This document shows, in pieces, positions 42,057 to 42,907 of a DNA stretch of 42,907 nucleotides; positions within the stretch are counted from its first letter, which is position 1, and each line of letters begins with the position of its first letter. Where the stretch lies: NCBI GenBank assembly GCA_030524665.1, contig JAUNGL010000009.1:1-42907 (forward strand), written 5' to 3'. The position numbers were made by a program, and so were the translations under genes. Source of the DNA: Lachnospiraceae bacterium. Its GTDB lineage: Bacteria > Bacillota > Clostridia > Lachnospirales > Lachnospiraceae. The notes beneath the pieces are model-generated. The model made no database searches and was not told the origin of the DNA. It worked only from the letters and a program-made list of their open reading frames with translations.

Positions 42057-42782
42057 TCAAATTTCCCCAGACGGAATCAGGATCCCCAGCTCCCGCATAC
42101 TGACCGCCTGTCTGTCCCCGATAATGATGTGATCCAGAAGCTCAATCCCAATCAGCTTTCCCGCTTCAAGTACACGCTGCGTAAGCAGAACATCATCCCG
42201 GCTCGGATCCGGTATTCCGCTTGGATGATTATGCAGCAAAATAATACCGACAGCCCGGTACCTGAGTGCACTGATAAAAATCTCTCTCGGAGATATCAAT
42301 GATGCCCTGACTGTCCCTCTTGAAATGATTTCCTCGTGAAGCAGCATACTCTTACTGTTCAGCATCAGGACAAGCAGCACCTCCTGCTCTTCATGACGAA
42401 GCTCTTCCATATAATATTCCGCTATGGTATCCGGATTTGAAAAGGACAGGCCTCCGGATGCCTGCGCGCGCGCAAACCTCCGTGAAAGCTCCGCAATGCA
42501 TTTTAACTGTACTGCTTTTACCTTTCCCACACCGCGGATTTTCTGCAAATCAGACAGTGACCTGTGATAAATGCCAAGCAGACCGCTGCCTGCCCCCTGA
42601 TCGGCAAGAATCGTCCTTGACAGTTCCAGAACGGACGAACCCTGCGCACCGGTACGGAGTATCACTGACAGAAGCTCCGCATCAGACAGAGATTCCGCTC
42701 CTCCGGAAAGGCATTTTTCGTATGGACGCTCTTCCTCCGGGATTGCTTTCATGGAACATGGCTTAATATTTGTATTATTCAT
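42057..42782 (-). CDS. radC: RadC family JAB-domain protein
   Basis: The 241-residue protein has a helix-hairpin-helix region (LSDLQKIRGVGKVKAVQL, ~75-95) and a JAB/MPN domain with the metalloprotease-type motif HNHPSGIPDPSRDD. RadC was once thought to be a repair protein; its real role is unclear. It is the first gene of the mre-min cluster, as in many Bacillota. ATG 42782 has AGGTG upstream; ATG 42752 is another possibility. No LexA box was seen in front of it. Confidence 0.95.
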   Translation of the reverse strand: MNNTNIKPCSMKAIPEEERPYEKCLSGGAESLSDAELLSVILRTGAQGSSVLELSRTILADQGAGSGLLGIYHRSLSDLQKIRGVGKVKAVQLKCIAELSRRFARAQASGGLSFSNPDTIAEYYMEELRHEEQEVLLVLMLNSKSMLLHEEIISRGTVRASLISPREIFISALRYRAVGIILLHNHPSGIPDPSRDDVLLTQRVLEAGKLIGIELLDHIIIGDRQAVSMRELGILIPSGEI

Positions 42783-42832
42783 TCAGACACCTGATACCCT
42801 CCGCCTGAACGTTTCTTCTGAATCATCTTCGT

Positions 42833-42838
42833 ATTTTA
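42833..42838 (-). promoter_or_regulatory. possible promoter -10 box for the radC-mre cluster
   Basis: TAAAAT with an upstream TGT (extended -10), about 50 nt before radC; the -35 (GTACTT) is weak. The rest of 42783-42907 is AT-rich with no gene. Confidence 0.4.
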
Positions 42839-42907
42839 ACATAAAACCCGGGTAAAGTACACACCCAGTATATTAATTTTTTGTGATCAAAGTTAAGTTC
42901 GTGTTTA

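Overview
This window looks like chromosome of a spore-forming member of the Clostridia, most likely Lachnospiraceae. The evidence is a cotJ spore-coat operon, the Clostridia/Bacillota-type L21-Prp-L27 cluster (L27 carries the N-terminal extension that Prp removes), a DUF1002 secreted protein, a LexA-type repressor and a radC-mreBCD-PBP2-minCDE-rodA-mgsA wall and division cluster. No rRNA, tRNA or CRISPR array was seen. Nearly all genes are housekeeping, with Shine-Dalgarno sites that settle most starts.

Layout. (1) 1-1152, minus strand: cotJA, cotJB and only the first 32 recognisable codons of cotJC. The cotJC frame then breaks into AT-rich DNA that carries the start of a small holin-like toxin gene running off the window edge. 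(2) 1382-10444, mostly plus: a SEDS glycosyltransferase, gltX overlapping a UvrD-type helicase, a DUF1292 gene on the minus strand, exonuclease III, a GlgX-like GH13 protein whose catalytic residues appear to be lost, and a DUF5662 gene. (3) 10486-13457: luxS (minus), an ANT(6)-type aminoglycoside nucleotidyltransferase preceded by a possible leader peptide, and a patatin-like phospholipase. (4) 13564-18931, plus: L21 leader, rplU, prp, rpmA, obgE, yhbY, nadD, yqeK, rsfS and an SseB-family gene. This is a ribosome assembly and NAD block. (5) 19013-24003: lexA (minus), a secreted DUF1002 protein with a 250-residue acidic linker, and a XerS/XerC-like tyrosine recombinase between two dif-like inverted repeats, then dtd (minus). 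(6) 24127-31138: ttcA (plus) meets a long minus-strand operon transcribed HlyD-like protein, yggS, sepF, ylmH, aroB, lspA, RluD-family gene. (7) 31371-42782: a DUF378 membrane protein (plus), then a twelve-gene minus-strand cluster transcribed radC, mreB, mreC, mreD, PBP2, minC, minD, minE, rodA, mgsA, D,D-carboxypeptidase, P-loop protein, which couples cell elongation with division-site placement.

Most worth a second look: the break in cotJC, which could be the edge of an element inserted in a sporulation gene; the recombinase flanked by two inverted repeats whose half-sites match the XerD half of Bacillus dif; and the GH13 protein with no visible nucleophile or acid/base. Function calls rest on recognising family motifs by eye. 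No database search was possible.
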